A stretch of 64,000 nt of DNA from Ureibacillus thermosphaericus. GTDB taxonomy: Bacteria; Bacillota; Bacilli; Bacillales_A; Planococcaceae. Within the stretch, counting starts at the first letter, position 1. Each line of letters opens with the position of its first letter. The notes under the pieces are model-generated. The model did not search any database and was not told the origin of the DNA. It saw only the letters and a list, made by a program, of their open reading frames with translations. The translations under genes were made by a program, and so were the position numbers. Of this stretch, positions 9,185 to 17,862 are shown piece by piece. The DNA lies in contig NZ_JAAXPW010000005.1 of assembly GCF_012396605.1 (NCBI RefSeq), positions 40,026-104,025 on the forward strand. Direction: 5' to 3'.

Positions 9185-9955
9185 ATGGATAAAGTATTTG
9201 CCATTGGAGATATACATGGAAGTTTTCATTTATTAGAGAAAGTATTGCAGTACTGGAAACCCGATGAAGAGATGCTTATTTTTTTAGGTGACTATATTGA
9301 CAGGGGAAATGATAGCTTAAAAGTATTGCGCAAAGTGATGGAGCTATCAAAAGATTATAAGGTGATTACGTTAAGTGGAAACCATGAACAAATCTTCTTG
9401 AACTGGTTAAAAAAGCCGAAAGAAATGGCAGAATTTTATTTCCATCCGAAAGTTGGAGGTGCAAGCACCATCCAAAGTTTTTATTCCGAATATTCCAGCG
9501 AACACGAACAAACTGTAGATGAAATGAATGTTGAACAAATAGTCGAATTTATCAAAACGCATTTTGAAGATGAAATTGAATTTATAAAAAATCTTCGTTT
9601 GTATTATTATTGGAATCCGTTTGTTTTTGTTCACGCAGGGATCAATGCAAAAGTAGAAGATTTTTTAGAAACAAGTACGGATGAATTTCTGTGGATACGT
9701 GAAGAATTTACGAAAGTCCCCCATAAAGCAAAAGAATATGTCGTATTTGGCCATACACCAACATTATTATTAAATGAAGATGGTTCGAGCAAAGTATGGA
9801 TTTCACCTTGCCGTAAAAAAATCGGTATTGATGGAGGGGGAAATATTTATGAGGGTGGAAATATCCATGGGGTTCGTTTCCACAAAAAATCAACAGATAT
9901 TGAAATATATTCTGTAAATGAAAGGGAGAGTATTACGAATTATTTTACATTATAG
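9185..9955 (+). CDS. Calcineurin-like metallophosphatase (Ser/Thr phosphatase family)
   Basis: This 256-residue cytoplasmic phosphatase of the PPP/ApaH-like superfamily shows the metal-binding signatures in order: GDIHG (residues 8-12), GDYIDRGNDS (residues 38-47), GNHE (residues 67-70), the FVHAG block and a late FGHTP block. These bind the dinuclear metal centre. Candidate substrates are phosphoproteins or dinucleoside polyphosphates, and the sequence does not decide which. The start is ATG 9185 with AGAGGTG upstream. It is monocistronic, with a terminator immediately after it. Confidence 0.88.
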   Translation: MDKVFAIGDIHGSFHLLEKVLQYWKPDEEMLIFLGDYIDRGNDSLKVLRKVMELSKDYKVITLSGNHEQIFLNWLKKPKEMAEFYFHPKVGGASTIQSFYSEYSSEHEQTVDEMNVEQIVEFIKTHFEDEIEFIKNLRLYYYWNPFVFVHAGINAKVEDFLETSTDEFLWIREEFTKVPHKAKEYVVFGHTPTLLLNEDGSSKVWISPCRKKIGIDGGGNIYEGGNIHGVRFHKKSTDIEIYSVNERESITNYFTL

Positions 9956-9958
9956 ATA

Positions 9959-9986
9959 GGATTCACCTCCAAGTGAATCCTTTTTT
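9959..9986 (+). terminator. Rho-independent terminator of the metallophosphatase gene
   Basis: GGATTCAC-CTCCAA-GTGAATCC followed by six T. Confidence 0.9.
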
Positions 9987-10105
9987 GTATGAATTTCGTT
10001 TGGAAAATAGAAGAAATCAATTTAATAACAACGCTTAGGAATGACAAGAATGAAACTTTAGCCATACTAATTTTAATGGATATTCGATTGGAAGTGGTGA
10101 AGTGA

Positions 10106-12097
10106 ATGAGTACAATTAGCGCACTTTTGCAAATATTAATTGTGTCAATCATTATATTTTTTATTAGCGGAAGGCTTATTGGTTCCAATGTGAACTTATT
10201 TAGAAGAGTATTGTCCGTCATCATCAGCGTCTCATTCACTACTTTTGTGTTTTGGTATACGTTTGTTCGGGAAAATGCACAATATCATACTGAAGATGGC
10301 GTTGTAAGTGTTGCAACGTTATTATGGATCGGAAGCATGTTGCTTATTTCCATGCTGATTTATTTATTCTTTGAGCTATTTGATCCGATTGCATTAGATG
10401 AAAATACTGGGCGTTATTCGGAAAAGAAGACGATTTTTAGGAAAGCATTGAATTATTGGCGTTATCAAAAGCGTCTACGAACGGTATTAAAAGTAGCTGT
10501 AACGAACGGCATTACAAGAACGGTAAAATATGCGCGAAGTCGCGATACAGATAGACAGTTAGCAATTGCATTGCGTTCTACTCTTGAAGAGAGCGGTGGC
10601 ATTTTTATAAAGTTTGGACAAGTGTTATCAACTAGAAAAGAATTGTTTTCCCCAATCTTCATTGAAGAACTAAAAAAATTGCAGCAAAAAGTATCGCCAA
10701 TGACCTTTGATGAAGTAAAAAGGATATTAAAAGAAAATTTTTCATGCGAAATCGATGAGGTCTTTTCTTTTTTTGACGAGAAACCATTAGCAGCAGCTTC
10801 CATTGGACAAGTTCATCGAGCGGTTTTAAAAAATTCTCATGAAGAAGTGGTTGTAAAAATTTTAAGACCGCAAGTAAAAACAATTATGAGGGAAGATTTA
10901 AGTATATTATTGGAATTTGCAGATTGGATTACGACGAAATCCCAGTGGGCTGAAAGTTTTGGGTTCAAATCGTTAGCAGAAGGATTTGCCAATTCAATGA
11001 AAGAGGAAACGGATTTCGAAATAGAAGCCCGCAATATGATCCAAATTCGAAATATATTAAAACGGAGTAAACTGAATGTCAAAATTCCACAAGTTTATGA
11101 AGAATTAAGTAATGAAAATATTTTAGTAATGGAATATGTAAAAGGTGTAAGCATTTCGGATTTAGATAAAATAGAGGATCTTTCCTTTGATCGAAAAGAG
11201 CTTGCGCGAACGATTGTTTATTCTTATTTAGAACAAGCGTTAATATCAGGAATTTTTCATGCTGACCCGCATCCAGGAAATATTTCTGTTAATCCAGAAA
11301 CAGGGGAAGTAGCGATTCTTGACTTTGGAGCAGTTTGTCGATTATCAGGGCAACAACAAGAAGGATTAAAACTATTTTTCATGGGTATTCAGCAGGGAGA
11401 TTCGTCGTTATTATACGATGCAATTTCCTTGCTAATCAAAAATAAAAATGAAATTAACCGTCAAGAATTGGAACAAGCGATTGGCCAAATTTTATTAAAA
11501 ATAACATATGTTAATAAAGTTCCAACAGATGAAACGATTTATTCCATTTTTACAGTCATTAGAGAATCGGGGTTACAGTTTTATTCATCCGTCAGCTTGG
11601 CTCTCAGGGTAATCATTACATTAGACGGCACAATCAATATGATCGATCCTACTTTTAATATTTTTGAAGAAGCGAAGAAATTTACAAATGATTATATGAA
11701 ATCTTCGTTAAGAAAACCGATTACAGAGCCAATTGAAACGATGGAGAAAATGCAAGAAGAATTGGCAATACTAATACCGAATTTGCGAAAAATTCCAAGG
11801 CGGATTGACCAATTAATTCGAAAAGTTGAAGATGGAAAAGTGATCTTGCATCACGACATCTTTTCGGATAAAACCAACTCCAAATTTGTGACGCAATTGT
11901 TTTCAAAATTTGTCTTATTGATGGTGGGCATTACATTTGGAATTATTTCAACAGCACTTCTAGCCATTTCCCAATTTATTGAAACTGCCTATGCGATTTA
12001 TTTAAATACAGCAGCATATCTCGGATTATTTTTATGTTCCATTTTACTTGTACGATTATCGATTCAAGCAATTCGCGATATGAAACGGAGAGATTAA
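10106..12097 (+). CDS. AarF/ABC1/UbiB family kinase-like membrane protein
   Basis: This is an atypical kinase of the UbiB family, often linked to quinone or isoprenoid lipid metabolism. Family motifs are present: FIKFGQVLSTRKEL (the KxGQ motif), AAASIGQVHRA (the Ala-rich nucleotide loop), HADPHPGN (catalytic region) and ILDFGAV (the metal-binding DFG equivalent). Two C-terminal helices (about 600-655) are the usual membrane anchor. In addition, the first 100 residues contain three hydrophobic segments absent from classical UbiB, making it longer (663 aa) than typical ~550-residue members. The start ATG 10106 has only a weak site (GGTGAAGTGA). It is monocistronic, with a terminator at 12144. 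Confidence 0.88.
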   Translation: MSTISALLQILIVSIIIFFISGRLIGSNVNLFRRVLSVIISVSFTTFVFWYTFVRENAQYHTEDGVVSVATLLWIGSMLLISMLIYLFFELFDPIALDENTGRYSEKKTIFRKALNYWRYQKRLRTVLKVAVTNGITRTVKYARSRDTDRQLAIALRSTLEESGGIFIKFGQVLSTRKELFSPIFIEELKKLQQKVSPMTFDEVKRILKENFSCEIDEVFSFFDEKPLAAASIGQVHRAVLKNSHEEVVVKILRPQVKTIMREDLSILLEFADWITTKSQWAESFGFKSLAEGFANSMKEETDFEIEARNMIQIRNILKRSKLNVKIPQVYEELSNENILVMEYVKGVSISDLDKIEDLSFDRKELARTIVYSYLEQALISGIFHADPHPGNISVNPETGEVAILDFGAVCRLSGQQQEGLKLFFMGIQQGDSSLLYDAISLLIKNKNEINRQELEQAIGQILLKITYVNKVPTDETIYSIFTVIRESGLQFYSSVSLALRVIITLDGTINMIDPTFNIFEEAKKFTNDYMKSSLRKPITEPIETMEKMQEELAILIPNLRKIPRRIDQLIRKVEDGKVILHHDIFSDKTNSKFVTQLFSKFVLLMVGITFGIISTALLAISQFIETAYAIYLNTAAYLGLFLCSILLVRLSIQAIRDMKRRD

Positions 12098-12143
12098 TGA
12101 AAGCACTTTTCCCATATGCAATGAAATAGTCTAAACTGATAGG

Positions 12144-12187
12144 AGGATAATATGTTCTATTTTATGAACGTATTATCCTCTTCTTTT
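12144..12187 (+). terminator. Rho-independent terminator after the AarF-like gene
   Basis: GAGGATAATA (12144-12153) pairs with TATTATCCTC (12171-12180), followed by TTCTTTT. Confidence 0.75.
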
Positions 12188-12300
12188 GTTTGTCAGCAGT
12201 AGCGTCACTTAGAATTGTAATAGGGAAGGAGAATTTTTCCGTCGCAAATGGGCTGTCTCAACATGTTATAATGAATGAAGTAGAAAGTGAGGATTTTTGA

Positions 12301-13188
12301 ATGAATAATCAACCACATCTTTTAGTCATTGACGGAATGGCTCTATTATTCCGTTCTTTTTATGCCACGAGTGTAATGGGACATTTTCAATATTTACCGG
12401 ATGGCAGACCATCAAATGGGGTGCAAGGTTTTGCACGACATGTTTTAACAGCCCAATCAATTATTAAGCCCAGCCATATTGCAATTTGTTGGGATATGGG
12501 AGCTAACACATTTCGCAATGAACTATTTGAAGGATACAAAACGAATCGAAGCGAGCCACCGGAAGAAATGATTCCACAATTTGACATGGCAAAGGAAGTT
12601 TCTGAGTGGATTGGCTGGAAAAACATTGGAGAAGCAGGAATGGAAGCGGATGATTGCATTGGTTCCATCGTTGAAAAATGGAAGGAAGAAGCCCAAATTA
12701 CAATAATTAGTGGCGATAAAGATTTATTGCAATTATTGAATCCTTCGACGAACATCGCTTTTACAAAAAAAGGATATTCTGAGTATGATGTCTATACAAT
12801 GGAACGATTTAAAGAGGAATATGCGATTGAACCTCATCAATTTGTAGATGTGAAAGCATTCATGGGAGATTCGAGCGACGGCTATCCAGGGGTCAAAGGC
12901 ATTGGACCGAAAACAGCGCTGCAATTGATTCAAAAATACGGTTCTGTTGAAGGAGTATTACAAAATTTAGATGAATTAAAACCAGGTCAACGAAATAAAA
13001 TTGCAGATAATCTGGAAATGTTAAAGCTTTCTTATCGATTAGCATCCATAGAAAAAAACATACCAATCAAAGAACGTTTAGAAGATCTCTCTGTACCTGA
13101 ATATTCCGCTAACACTTTCAATCAACTAGCAAACAAGGGCTTTACATCCATTGCAAAACATGCCTATTCACTATATACATGTATATAA
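12301..13188 (+). CDS. 5'-3' exonuclease (YpcP-like, PolI 5' nuclease domain)
   Basis: This stand-alone flap-endonuclease/5'-3' exonuclease matches the N-terminal domain of DNA polymerase I. Its expected role is removal of RNA primers and flaps. The 295 residues show the PIN-like metal site acids: LVIDGMALLFRSFYA near the N terminus, ICWDMGANTFRNELF, then EADDCIGS, SGDKDLLQL and the KAFMGDSSDGYPGVKGIGPK helix-hairpin-helix segment. Length matches B. subtilis YpcP. Start ATG 12301 follows GTGAGG. It is a single gene convergent with the C39-like peptidase gene; the shared terminator overlaps that gene's stop codon. Confidence 0.92.
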   Translation: MNNQPHLLVIDGMALLFRSFYATSVMGHFQYLPDGRPSNGVQGFARHVLTAQSIIKPSHIAICWDMGANTFRNELFEGYKTNRSEPPEEMIPQFDMAKEVSEWIGWKNIGEAGMEADDCIGSIVEKWKEEAQITIISGDKDLLQLLNPSTNIAFTKKGYSEYDVYTMERFKEEYAIEPHQFVDVKAFMGDSSDGYPGVKGIGPKTALQLIQKYGSVEGVLQNLDELKPGQRNKIADNLEMLKLSYRLASIEKNIPIKERLEDLSVPEYSANTFNQLANKGFTSIAKHAYSLYTCI

Positions 13189-13197
13189 AGTATTGAG

Positions 13198-13242
13198 AAG
13201 GGACACAAACTTGTTTGAATGTTTGAGTCCCTTTATTTTTTC
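13198..13242 (+). terminator. Terminator after the 5'-3' exonuclease gene
   Basis: AAGGGACACAAAC (13198-13210) pairs with GTTTGAGTCCCTT (13221-13233), with one mismatch, followed by a T-rich tract. It abuts the stop of the convergent gene. Confidence 0.75.
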
Positions 13243-13751
13243 TTTCTTGGCTCAATTTTTACGAAGCTAATCACTTTATAGTTTTGAGAATAGGGAACTT
13301 TTCGTATTTGACTATCACGATTTATTCCCCCATTATCATGCACAATTAATAATAACTCATTTTGCTCAATTTCATAGCCAATGAAAGGAACCCAATGATA
13401 GGTAAAAGTAGGTTTTGATTTCCATTGTAGAGTAAAGTATTTATCAAATTTTATTGCTACTGGCCTGCCCTCATCGATTTGTTTCATCGCTTCCTTTAAT
13501 GAACAGTTTTTTACAACCCAGTCCGTTCCTAAATAGTTTTGTAAATTTTTAATAAGCCTCCAGCGAAATAAACCGATTTTCGTTGTACCTAGCATTCGAT
13601 AAAGGATATTTACATTCTGTGCAACATGTTTTCCAAACATAAATTTCAACATAACGAATATTGTAGTAGGTCCACAGGCAGAGTTTTGGTAGGCTGGATA
13701 AACTTCAGGGCTGAATTGAGACATTCCTTCTAAAGGTATGAACTTTTTCAT
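13233..13751 (-). CDS. C39-like cysteine peptidase family protein
   Basis: This 172-residue protein has a papain-like C39_2 layout. The probable nucleophile is in NSACGPTT (C26). The probable His is in YHWVPFIGYE and the third residue (Asp or Asn) is in VHDNGG. There is no signal peptide or membrane segment, so it would be cytoplasmic. Such proteins are frequent in Bacillales and have no known substrate. ATG 13751 follows AAGGTGATGCT. It is monocistronic and convergent with the exonuclease gene. Catalytic activity is inferred only from the Cys/His order. Confidence 0.75.
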   Translation of the reverse strand: MKKFIPLEGMSQFSPEVYPAYQNSACGPTTIFVMLKFMFGKHVAQNVNILYRMLGTTKIGLFRWRLIKNLQNYLGTDWVVKNCSLKEAMKQIDEGRPVAIKFDKYFTLQWKSKPTFTYHWVPFIGYEIEQNELLLIVHDNGGINRDSQIRKVPYSQNYKVISFVKIEPRKKK

Positions 13752-14074
13752 AGCATCACCTTGTTCAATATTATAAGTAATATAAATTTTTTTGAAAGAC
13801 TAGGGTAGTAATGAACATAAAATGATGATTGCACTAAGTCTTACTGCAAGTTTTATTGATATAATTTTCAGAATTAATAAGAAAAATTAGAAAAATGAAG
13901 GAATTTTTGGTAAGTATATCGAATAATAAAGCAGAGTTGTATTTCCTAGGAAATATACTCAACTTAAATAGTTCGAATCTTGCATCAAATCATCAGTTAT
14001 AGTGATTTTTTGATGTTTTTATTTGCGTGAATAATCAAATAGTCCTTACCACAAAAAGAAAGGGGAAGAATTGA
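13752..14074. other. Intergenic region, divergent promoters expected
   Basis: This 323-bp A/T-rich stretch lies between two divergent genes. It contains an imperfect hairpin around 13985-14018 (TCAAATCATCA/TGATTTTTTGA). I found no convincing sigma-D chemotaxis promoter in front of the chemoreceptor gene and no open frame with a ribosome binding site. Confidence 0.4.
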
Positions 14075-15553
14075 ATGTATCAAGATCAATACAACACTCA
14101 CAGAGTTCATAAAGTCAATCTTCTACTAACTATTATTTTAGTATTTCTTATTTGTGTACCGATTGTTTCATCTAGGGGATTTGAAGAGGGAGCAATTATT
14201 ATTGTAGCGGGCTTGATTGTTCTTGTGATGTCGATAATCACTTTCTTTTTACCAATCAATACATATGTAAAAGGCTTAACCATATCATTAATTCCAAGTA
14301 TAGTGGTATTAGCACTCTTAATTTTGGATGGATTTTCTATTATTAAACACTATATTATTATTCTTACAATTGCGATGGTTACACTCTATTTTAAGAAAGA
14401 ACTGATTTTAGCGTTAGGTCTTTTGCTAGATGTAGTATATCTCGTATTATTTTTCCTTTTGCCAGAAAACTTATTAGGACTGAATAACAATTTTTCTGGG
14501 TTCTTGACTGTCTTCTTTATCATAAATGCATTTATGGTTCTTTTATATTTGCTGATGAAATGGGGAAGACAACTGATTGTTGATGCATTTCAAAAAGAAC
14601 TTGAAGCGAAAGAGGGAATGAATAAGTTAACATCCACTTTTGCATCCATCGAATCTGTATCTGATTTGCTTGATAACCATATTACAAAATTTAATACAGA
14701 ATTAAATACGATCTTTAGTTCAAGTAAAGACATTGTACAATCAGCAGAACAAATGGGTACTAGTATACAAGAAGAGGCGAATAGTGTAAATATCATCAAT
14801 GATTCAATGGTTCAATCATCAGAAAAAATGGGACAAATCGTTATCGTTGCTGAAGATATTGTAAAAAAATCGGAAAATATGAATAGAAAAGTACAAGAAG
14901 GTTGGAATAAAATCAATCAAGTAACTGATTATATGGATTCAGTTGGTACAACGATTAGCAATACAGTTATAACGGTTTCTGATTTGCAAACTAGTTTAGA
15001 AAGGGTAAATACATTACTCGAAAGTATAAAAGAAATTGCAGATCAAACGAACTTGCTTGCACTGAATGCTGCCATTGAATCGGCTCGTGCTGGTGAGCAT
15101 GGAAAGGGATTCGCAGTAGTAGCGGAAGAAGTAAGAAAACTAGCTGAACAAAGTGCCCAAATGACAGAGAATATTAAATTGGTGACGGATGAATTATTCA
15201 ACAAATCCAAAATAGCTCAAGAAAAATCAGCTCAAGGAGAAAGTGCGATTACGGAAGGTAGATTATTGCTTAAGGAAATTTCTCATTTCTTTGAAGAAAT
15301 AAAAAGTACATTTACAGAAATTCATAATGGACTATCAATGGAAATGTCAGAAATCGAATTGGCAAATCATAATTTCTTTACAATTCGAAATCAAATTGAA
15401 AACGTATCTGCTATATCTGAAGAAAATGCTGCGTCAACGGAAGAAATAATCTCTACATTAGAAAATACACATGATTTAATCGCTTCTATACATTCATCAA
15501 TAAACGAAATAAATGTATTAATTAAACAGTTGAGAGACTTGACAAAAAGTTAG
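14075..15553 (+). CDS. Methyl-accepting chemotaxis protein with polytopic membrane N-terminus
   Basis: This chemoreceptor has 492 residues. Residues 15-170 hold about five or six closely spaced hydrophobic helices with almost no extracellular loop. The signalling domain begins near residue 190. It includes the conserved hairpin tip [20 protein letters not shown], then [19 protein letters not shown], which docks CheA/CheW. There is no HAMP domain and no dCache or other external sensor. The ligand may therefore be sensed in or through the membrane, or by a partner protein. No pentapeptide CheR tether is visible; the protein ends [10 protein letters not shown]. Start ATG 14075 follows AAAGGGGAAG. 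Confidence 0.9.
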   Translation: MYQDQYNTHRVHKVNLLLTIILVFLICVPIVSSRGFEEGAIIIVAGLIVLVMSIITFFLPINTYVKGLTISLIPSIVVLALLILDGFSIIKHYIIILTIAMVTLYFKKELILALGLLLDVVYLVLFFLLPENLLGLNNNFSGFLTVFFIINAFMVLLYLLMKWGRQLIVDAFQKELEAKEGMNKLTSTFASIESVSDLLDNHITKFNTELNTIFSSSKDIVQSAEQMGTSIQEEANSVNIINDSMVQSSEKMGQIVIVAEDIVKKSENMNRKVQEGWNKINQVTDYMDSVGTTISNTVITVSDLQTSLERVNTLLESIKEIADQTNLLALNAAIESARAGEHGKGFAVVAEEVRKLAEQSAQMTENIKLVTDELFNKSKIAQEKSAQGESAITEGRLLLKEISHFFEEIKSTFTEIHNGLSMEMSEIELANHNFFTIRNQIENVSAISEENAASTEEIISTLENTHDLIASIHSSINEINVLIKQLRDLTKS

Positions 15554-15575
15554 TATTATCAGTTCTCTGGATTAG

Positions 15576-15589
15576 TTCATCGCGATGAA
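15576..15589. promoter_or_regulatory. 14-bp perfect palindrome, possible operator
   Basis: TTCATCGCGATGAA is a perfect palindrome 138 bp upstream of the decayed MMPL start. MMPL genes are often repressed by TetR-type proteins that bind such sites. No regulator gene is adjacent, so the link is speculative. Confidence 0.35.
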
Positions 15590-15614
15590 TGGGAATGTTT
15601 ACGATTAAAATTAT

Positions 15615-15728
15615 TATTGTCCTCCTGTTAATTTCTTTTAGATTCTCAATAGGTATAATTTTACTTTAAGGCCCAAATAATAGATTTGAAAATCCAGATT
15701 TATTTGGCGAAAAAATAGGAGGACAATA
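15615..15728. repeat. 12-bp perfect inverted repeat that buries a ribosome binding site
   Basis: TATTGTCCTCCT (15615-15626) is the exact reverse complement of AGGAGGACAATA (15717-15728). The second arm holds the AGGAGG site and the A of the ATG at 15728. Between the arms a smaller hairpin (CCAAATAA/TTATTTGG) can form. In RNA this would hide the translation start. Confidence 0.6.
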
Positions 15729-15894
15729 TGAAATTTATACAGACACTAACGGATAAAGTCGCTAAAAAAAAGGGGCTTGGATTACTATTGCCATTTGGTC
15801 GACAACAATCGGAGCGAGTGTTCCATCAAACTGTTTATCCTATAGAAATAAAGAAATTTTCCTAGAATTACCATTGTATACTATAATATATTAA
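15728..15894 (+). pseudogene. N-terminal remnant of an MMPL/RND-type transporter
   Basis: An ideal AGGAGG site precedes ATG 15728. The frame reads MKFIQTLTDKVAKKKG and then runs for a total of 45 residues to a stop near 15865. If one A is added to the run of eight A at 15764-15771, the frame becomes KKKGAWITIAIWSTTIGAS. This is the typical first cytoplasmic stretch plus transmembrane helix of MMPL family transporters, and it stays open to 15894. Full MMPL proteins have 700 residues or more, and nothing further of one is visible downstream. This is therefore a decayed 5' end: a homopolymer frameshift plus loss of the rest. The family call rests on my reading of the restored frame. Confidence 0.6.
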
Positions 15895-15914
15895 GAAGTA
15901 TTAATAGGAACTGG

Positions 15915-15978
15915 AAAACCCTGTCTAATTTAAAAAAGGTGAAATCTACGTCTTTTTAATATTGAGCAGGGTTTTGTT
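15915..15978 (+). terminator. Terminator-like hairpin behind the MMPL remnant
   Basis: AAAACCCTG (15915-15923) pairs with CAGGGTTTT (15967-15975). Further pairing (AAT/ATT) lies inside and the loop is long. The 3' arm ends in four T. Confidence 0.55.
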
Positions 15979-16021
15979 AATGTTTATCATCATTTCATGA
16001 AAAAATTTCCTAATATATTAT

Positions 16022-16043
16022 TTTTTGAATTTAAATTCAAAAA
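16022..16043. repeat. 22-bp perfect palindrome
   Basis: The arms TTTTTGAATTT (16022-16032) and AAATTCAAAAA (16033-16043) are perfect complements with no loop. It lies 256 bp upstream of the nitronate monooxygenase gene. It could be an operator. The rest of 15980-16298 contains no gene I can support. Confidence 0.5.
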
Positions 16044-16298
16044 TTTGTAATTTTTGTAAAATCGTTTGATAATAGAGAAAAGATGAATTGTTAAGCTTTA
16101 ATGTTATCAAAGAAGCGGCTCAGCTGTGGATACACAGAAACAATATTACGCTTTAATCAAATGTATTGTTTAAAATACATCCACTTCCATATTAAAGAGC
16201 TGTTCTGTTTGTGAAAAAGGTTGTAGTTTGAAGTAACTCCTATAAATTTTTGTGAATGTCTAAAAGACTATATATTGATTGAAAGGAGTAGATATTAC

Positions 16299-17321
16299 AT
16301 GTTCAGCAACTTAAAATATCCAATAATTCAAGCGCCGATGGCAGGGGGGATTGCAACGGTCGATTTAGCTCTTGCAGTTTCACAAAATGGTGGACTTGGG
16401 TTTCTAGCAGCGGGTTATAAAACTCCAGAAGCAATCGAGCAGGAAATCATCAAATGCAAAGAAGCCGCTTTGCCTTTTGGGGTGAATATTTTTGTTCCTC
16501 AAAACGACTCCCTTGATGAGTCATTGTATTTGTATAAGGAGCGCCTTGAAGAAGATTTCCAAATTCCATTAACAATTCCAAAACCCGATGACGATTATTG
16601 GACGGAAAAATTGGAGTTAGTCAAGACGTATAAAGTCCCTTATGTTTCGTTTACATTTGGTTGTCCAACCAATGAAATCATTGAACAAATTAAAGAGAAT
16701 GGCAGCTATGTAATCGTTACGGTGACCAATTTAGAGGAAGCAAAAATTGCTGTACAACAAGGAGCAGATGCAATTTGTTTACAGGGGATAGAAGCTGGAG
16801 GGCATCGAGCAACTTTTCAAAATGTGGATGAAGAATCTTATGTACCACTGATGGAATTCATATCTACGGTTCGAAAAGAAATGGCAGTTCCAATAATTGC
16901 TGCTGGAGGCATTATTAATGGTAAGGACATTCACCTCGCATTAAATGCTGGAGCTGATGTGGTGCAGCTAGGTACGGCTTTCCTTTGTACAGAAGAAAGC
17001 GGAGCTAACCCAGTTTATAAACAGGCTCTTCAATCTGGAGAGTTTACAGAAACAGCCCTTACACGTACATTTTCAGGTCGACTTGCGCGGGGATTGAAAA
17101 ATGAATTTATGGTGAAGTATGAAAGCATTGCACCAGCCATTTATCCCGCTGTCAATACATTAACGCAGCCGATTCGTGCAAAAGCATTGAAAGATCAAAA
17201 CCCTCAAGCCATGTCACTTTGGGCAAGTACACGTTTTAAAGAGATTCAGTCAGGTACAGTAAAAGAGATATTTGACCGACTTATTAAAGAATTGGAGCTA
17301 TGTCGCTCTTCATGTATTTAG
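16299..17321 (+). CDS. Nitronate monooxygenase (2-nitropropane dioxygenase family)
   Basis: This FMN-dependent TIM-barrel enzyme oxidises alkyl nitronates such as propionate 3-nitronate. The 340 residues show the family landmarks in order: PIIQAPMAGGIATVDLA at the start, the FGVNIFVP strand, CLQGIEAGGHR (with the catalytic-site His) and AAGGIINGKDIHLAL plus GADVVQLGTAFL for phosphate binding of FMN. It matches class I-like enzymes of Firmicutes in length. ATG 16299 follows GAAAGGAG; the TTG at 16275 would enclose this site. It appears to be a single gene. Confidence 0.9.
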   Translation: MFSNLKYPIIQAPMAGGIATVDLALAVSQNGGLGFLAAGYKTPEAIEQEIIKCKEAALPFGVNIFVPQNDSLDESLYLYKERLEEDFQIPLTIPKPDDDYWTEKLELVKTYKVPYVSFTFGCPTNEIIEQIKENGSYVIVTVTNLEEAKIAVQQGADAICLQGIEAGGHRATFQNVDEESYVPLMEFISTVRKEMAVPIIAAGGIINGKDIHLALNAGADVVQLGTAFLCTEESGANPVYKQALQSGEFTETALTRTFSGRLARGLKNEFMVKYESIAPAIYPAVNTLTQPIRAKALKDQNPQAMSLWASTRFKEIQSGTVKEIFDRLIKELELCRSSCI

Positions 17322-17391
17322 ACATAGGGGAAATTTGTTGTGACATATAATGATTGAAAATTCTTTCAATTTGTAGGCAAGGGGGACATTT

Positions 17392-17808
17392 GTGAAGAAA
17401 ATTTGGCCATATGTATGGAAAATAATTTGGTTTGTTGGGTTAATTATTTTAACAATTATTAGTTATAATATTGAACAACATTTATCAAATAAAGTTCTTT
17501 ATAACGTAACTCCATTAAATTGGAGTCATTTTATCATTCATTTTATTTGGGGGATTTATTTATCGCTTATTTGTATTAATAGATGGAAGATTCAGTTCAA
17601 CTTTCCATTATTCATTTGCGTATTTATTCCTAGTTTTGTGTTATCGCTTTATCTTCCTTTAACTTCGGTGTCAATCATTAACATCCCTGTAGGTATGTGG
17701 TTTGCTAAAGTTTACTCTTCAGGATTGATTGAAATAGTAGCCGGTTTATCGTTAATGGTTAGCTTATTTTATCCTGCGAAAAATGAAAAAGAAAACATAT
17801 TTTTATAG
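17392..17808 (+). CDS. Hypothetical membrane protein, 138 aa
   Basis: I do not recognise this protein. It has four predicted transmembrane helices at about residues 9-26, 44-66, 72-92 and 108-126. There is a short N-terminal KK, and a charged C-terminal tail (PAKNEKEN). No conserved catalytic pattern stands out. Start is GTG 17392, preceded by AAGGGGG. It follows the nitronate monooxygenase gene by 70 bp with no clear terminator between, so co-transcription is possible. It is closed by a two-way terminator. Confidence 0.7.
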   Translation: MKKIWPYVWKIIWFVGLIILTIISYNIEQHLSNKVLYNVTPLNWSHFIIHFIWGIYLSLICINRWKIQFNFPLFICVFIPSFVLSLYLPLTSVSIINIPVGMWFAKVYSSGLIEIVAGLSLMVSLFYPAKNEKENIFL

Positions 17809-17816
17809 AAATTGAA

Positions 17817-17856
17817 AGGACATAACTTTTTTGATAGAAGTTATGTCCTAAATTTT
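17817..17856. terminator. Bidirectional terminator between convergent genes
   Basis: AGGACATAACTT (17817-17828) pairs perfectly with AAGTTATGTCCT (17838-17849). A T-rich tract follows on the + strand (AAATTTTT) and on the - strand (TTTCAATTT). Confidence 0.8.
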
Positions 17857-17862
17857 TCAAAG

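Noticed and set aside
15728..15865. The 45-codon frame as a genuine small protein
   Set aside because: After the A-run it encodes a sequence without features, while the +1-restored frame matches a transporter start. A remnant is the simpler reading, although the good ribosome binding site leaves some doubt.
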